From assembly GCF_035582795.1 (NCBI RefSeq), contig NC_134366.1, forward strand, positions 151,885,519 through 151,949,518: DNA of 64,000 bases. The letters run 5' to 3'. The position numbers and the translations under genes were made by a program. Source of the stretch: Mycteria americana. Taxonomy: Eukaryota; Chordata; Aves; Ciconiiformes; Ciconiidae. Shown here piece after piece: positions 61,901 through 64,000 of the stretch. Positions within the stretch are counted from its first letter, which is position 1; each line of letters opens with the position of its first letter. Below the pieces are notes generated by a model, which was not told where the DNA came from, ran no database searches, and saw only the letters and a list, made by a program, of their open reading frames with translations.

Positions 61901-62340
61901 AGTGTTTAAGGAATTTTTATTAAACCAAGAATTTTATAATCCAAATTACGTTTCTTTGCTCAGCTATCAATTCTCACTGTCAACTAAAACAGTGGTGATA
62001 TTCTGAGCTTTTCCACAGTAAAGAATTACAAAATTAAAGAAAGGAATGCTTTAAATTTTTGTACTGTGCTGAAAATTCTTTTCCCCCGGGTTTATAAAAC
62101 ATTAATTTGTATTTTTTATTTTACTATTTTTTTTTAAATTTTAAATCAATAAGTAATCTAGGACTAGCATTTGTTTTGCTAGCCCCGGCGTTGCTCTGTA
62201 CATAAGCTTCAAAGTTTCCTTTCCTTTTTTTATTTATTTTATATTTTGCAATGTTTTTCTCAATATTTAATAGTTTTTCCATGTTTAGATTTTTTTTTTC
62301 TTCGGTGAAGCGAAGTTCTAGATTGTAGTCCCGGATCTTT
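61900..62340 (-). other. PABPC1: PABPC1 3' UTR exon (last exon)
   Basis: On the minus strand an acceptor (gtttttgtttgcag) precedes AAAGATCCGGGACTACAATC and is followed by about 440 bases very similar to the human PABPC1 3' UTR as I remember it, including CTTCGCTTCACCGAAGAAAA, TTGCAAAATATAAAATAAAT, GCTAGTCCTAGATTACTTAT and AAGCATTCCTTTCTTTAATT. It ends at AATAAAAATTCC and a cleavage site near 61900. Such conservation between bird and mammal is unusual for a 3' UTR. The transcript is A-rich in several segments. Confidence 0.9.
61916..61921 (-). terminator. PABPC1: Poly(A) signal AATAAA, PABPC1
   Basis: The minus strand reads TTTAATAAAAATTCC here, the same end as the mammalian PABPC1 mRNA. Cleavage is expected about 10-20 bases downstream, near 61900. 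Confidence 0.85.
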
Positions 62341-63686
62341 CTGCAAACAAAAACAATGTTGTTAGGTTTTAAAATTAAAAATTAAACACCTTATGTTTTC
62401 TGACATGCTTTCTGCAACTGTACACCAGACAGCACTTTGGGCTTTCACAGTAGCAATCATACCAAAGTTTTTTACAAGCAGTGTATCAGAGGTATCCCCC
62501 ACTTTTTAGAGACAGGGAAGTGAAGTATCCCAAGTCTGTCATACTTGGTAAGACAAAGCTGAGTCTAGAACTAAACAGTACTTTGCACAGCACAGCCTTA
62601 GACAATGGCTACGCACAATAATTTGTTACTGTAACTAGCTTGACTGCAGGTTACCTCTAAAGGCCAGCATACCAAGGCTCATCAAATAACTACACCAGCA
62701 GTATTTTCAATTTCCAATTACTAAAACATCATGGAGCATACGGAGCAATGGTCTCAAGGTTTGGGCATTTTTGTTTAGAACAGACAACTTATTCAACACT
62801 TGTTTCAACACTTGTTTATCTCCAGTGTGAAAGTGTCACTTGCAAAAGAAAATACGGAAAAAAAAAAGAAGTGTGGAAAAAACGACTCAAATTCTGCCTC
62901 CAAAAGGAAAGTTGCAGAAATTAAAAGACCAAGAAAAAAGAAAATCTTAAGTGATCAAATGTTAAAGCAGGCATCTTCAGCTGATAGCTATAAAATGTGG
63001 AAAGTAAGTTCATATACAGGCAAAACCTAACTGGACTGAAGAGAGAATAGACTCCTGTATTATCCTCAACTCCACAACATTTTCCCCTTTCAAAATTGTA
63101 AAGATACCACCTTTTGCCTCTTCCTGTCATGCAAAATTAAGATACTAACCCCACAGAAGGCAATAAAGAAAATCAGTATTTTAATTGACATTGAAGTTAA
63201 ATTCACCAAAATGTGAAGTCAAGACAATATGTCGTTTAGTTTTTAATTACTGTAAAATTGTAGATTTTGGCAAGTATATACAAATTATAGTGTAAATAAG
63301 CTATTTCACTTCTAAGGAAAAATAGGGTTGGAGTATCATTTTAAGCTTACTTCAATTCCACAAGTTCCCCTTGAACAACAGTAGCGTTTGACAGAACTGC
63401 CCATTTTTCCATGCATGCCTAGAACTAATTCCAGCTAAATATGTTCTTCAAAACAATGCTTTAATTCCAGATAAATATGCAAGACATGTCAGTAGCATTT
63501 GCTAACCAAGAGCTACAGAACTAGACAACAAGACTGAGCACAAAATTTGTTTACAACTGTGACCACAGCTGCTACTTTCTGTGGCTGCAAATGAGAGTGA
63601 GCCTGGAAGCATGCTGCTTATATGGCTATGGACTAAGGACTATCGCCCCAGTCAACCTATAAAACTACAGTGCTCAGAAAACTTAC
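62341..63686 (-). other. PABPC1: PABPC1 intron in the 3' UTR
   Basis: This 1.35-kb intron runs from the donor (AA|gtaagt) just after the stop codon to the acceptor of the UTR exon. It contains a MIR-like fragment at about 62480-62590 and a lysine-rich but spurious open frame at 62800-63030. Confidence 0.85.
62480..62590 (+). repeat. MIR-like SINE fragment, plus orientation
   Basis: The text 'cccccactttttagagacag', 'ggaagtgaagtatcccaagt', 'catacttggtaagacaaagc', 'tgagtctagaact' follows the MIR pattern ccccattttacagatgag / gaagttaagtaacttgcccaag / gtcacac...agctgggattcgaac. Confidence 0.6.
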
Positions 63687-63782
63687 TTATTAGACACTTG
63701 GAACCCCAGTGGGATTATTAACTGCCTTTTGAGCAGCCTCTTTAGCTTGGTGGGCTTGTAGTACGGCTACAGCTTCATCAAC
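63687..63782 (-). CDS. PABPC1: PABPC1 last coding exon (partial gene)
   Basis: The exon codes for [20 protein letters not shown] and [10 protein letters not shown], then TAA at 63690-63692. It is the C-terminal end of cytoplasmic poly(A)-binding protein 1: the last helix of the MLLE (PABC) domain, which binds PAM2 peptides of PAIP1, PAIP2 and eRF3, plus the short tail. It differs from human only in the tail (human AVNSATGVPTV). The acceptor is ttacttaacag. A second TAA directly follows, and the donor starts three bases after the first stop, so the last exon junction lies too close to the stop to trigger nonsense-mediated decay. Only the 3' end of the gene is in this window; synteny supports PABPC1 rather than a paralogue. 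Confidence 0.95.
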
Positions 63783-64000
63783 CTGTTAAGTAAAAAAGAA
63801 AAATTAATAAAGGAAGCTTAGTAATTTCTGTGTATTTAAGTTAATGGAACAGTTTAAATTATACATACAATGTCTGCATTGTTAGAAAGAAAAGGGTAAC
63901 ATTACAGTTCCAGTTCATGCTAATGTAAGCCACTGCCACCCTCTGAAAGAAGGTATTCTAACTTGTCGGCCTGGGCTGCTGCTGCATTGCTGCTACTCCA
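63783..64000 (-). other. PABPC1: PABPC1 intron (cut by window edge)
   Basis: The sequence upstream of the last coding exon is intronic up to the window edge. A short open reading at 63960-64000 does not match the preceding PABPC1 residues and is not called coding. Confidence 0.75.

Noticed and set aside
62800-63030. 76-codon lysine-rich plus-strand open frame
   Set aside because: It lies antisense inside the PABPC1 3'-UTR intron and is A-rich low complexity.
63960-64000. Open reading GVAAMQQQPRPTS at the right edge, as a possible upstream PABPC1 exon
   Set aside because: The residues do not match those expected before VDEAVAVLQ (end of the MLLE domain), a stop follows at once in that frame, and no donor is placed correctly. 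It is treated as intron.
1-64000. Prokaryotic-type systems, CRISPR arrays, phage or intact endogenous retrovirus
   Set aside because: No regularly spaced direct repeats, no operon-like gene clusters and no long retroviral frames or LTR pairs were seen. The window is ordinary vertebrate genic DNA.

Overview
This window is vertebrate nuclear DNA, most likely from a bird. Its genes are split into short exons with GT-AG junctions, the intronic and intergenic DNA is AT-rich, there are two CpG islands, and the recognisable repeats are mostly old CR1-type LINE and MIR-type SINE remnants. The gene order ANKRD46 - SNX31 - PABPC1, all on the minus strand, matches human 8q22. The compact spacing (SNX31 fits in about 32 kb) and sparse repeats argue for a bird rather than a mammal. 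I cannot name the species.

Layout, left to right (all three genes read right to left). (1) About 0.35-21.5 kb: ANKRD46. The 3' UTR is at about 0.35-2.2 kb, the three coding exons are at 2213-2429, 7016-7174 and 8456-8766, and a long 5' intron runs back to a CpG island at about 20.8-22.2 kb that is the likely promoter. (2) 23.3-54.9 kb: SNX31. I placed all 14 coding exons by splice sites, reading frame and resemblance to the PX-FERM sorting nexins. Together they encode 434 residues without an internal stop. The first exons lie in a second CpG island at about 54.5-55.2 kb. (3) About 55.2-61.9 kb: intergenic DNA with no confident gene. (4) 61.9-64.0 kb: the 3' end of PABPC1, with the last coding exon, an intron just after the stop codon and a conserved 3' UTR exon. 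The rest of PABPC1 lies beyond the right edge.

The three genes are neighbours by conserved synteny and do not form a functional unit. ANKRD46 encodes a small ankyrin-repeat protein with a C-terminal membrane anchor, SNX31 an endosomal PX-FERM cargo adaptor, and PABPC1 the cytoplasmic poly(A)-binding protein. I found no prokaryotic-type system, CRISPR array, intact mobile element or convincing novel protein gene. The points most worth a second look are candidate alternative first exons of ANKRD46, a run of frame-preserving SNX31 exons with two weak donors, a 30-bp perfect palindrome in a SNX31 intron, a possible divergent exon beside the SNX31 promoter and an exon-like unrecognised reading frame at 57.3-57.5 kb.
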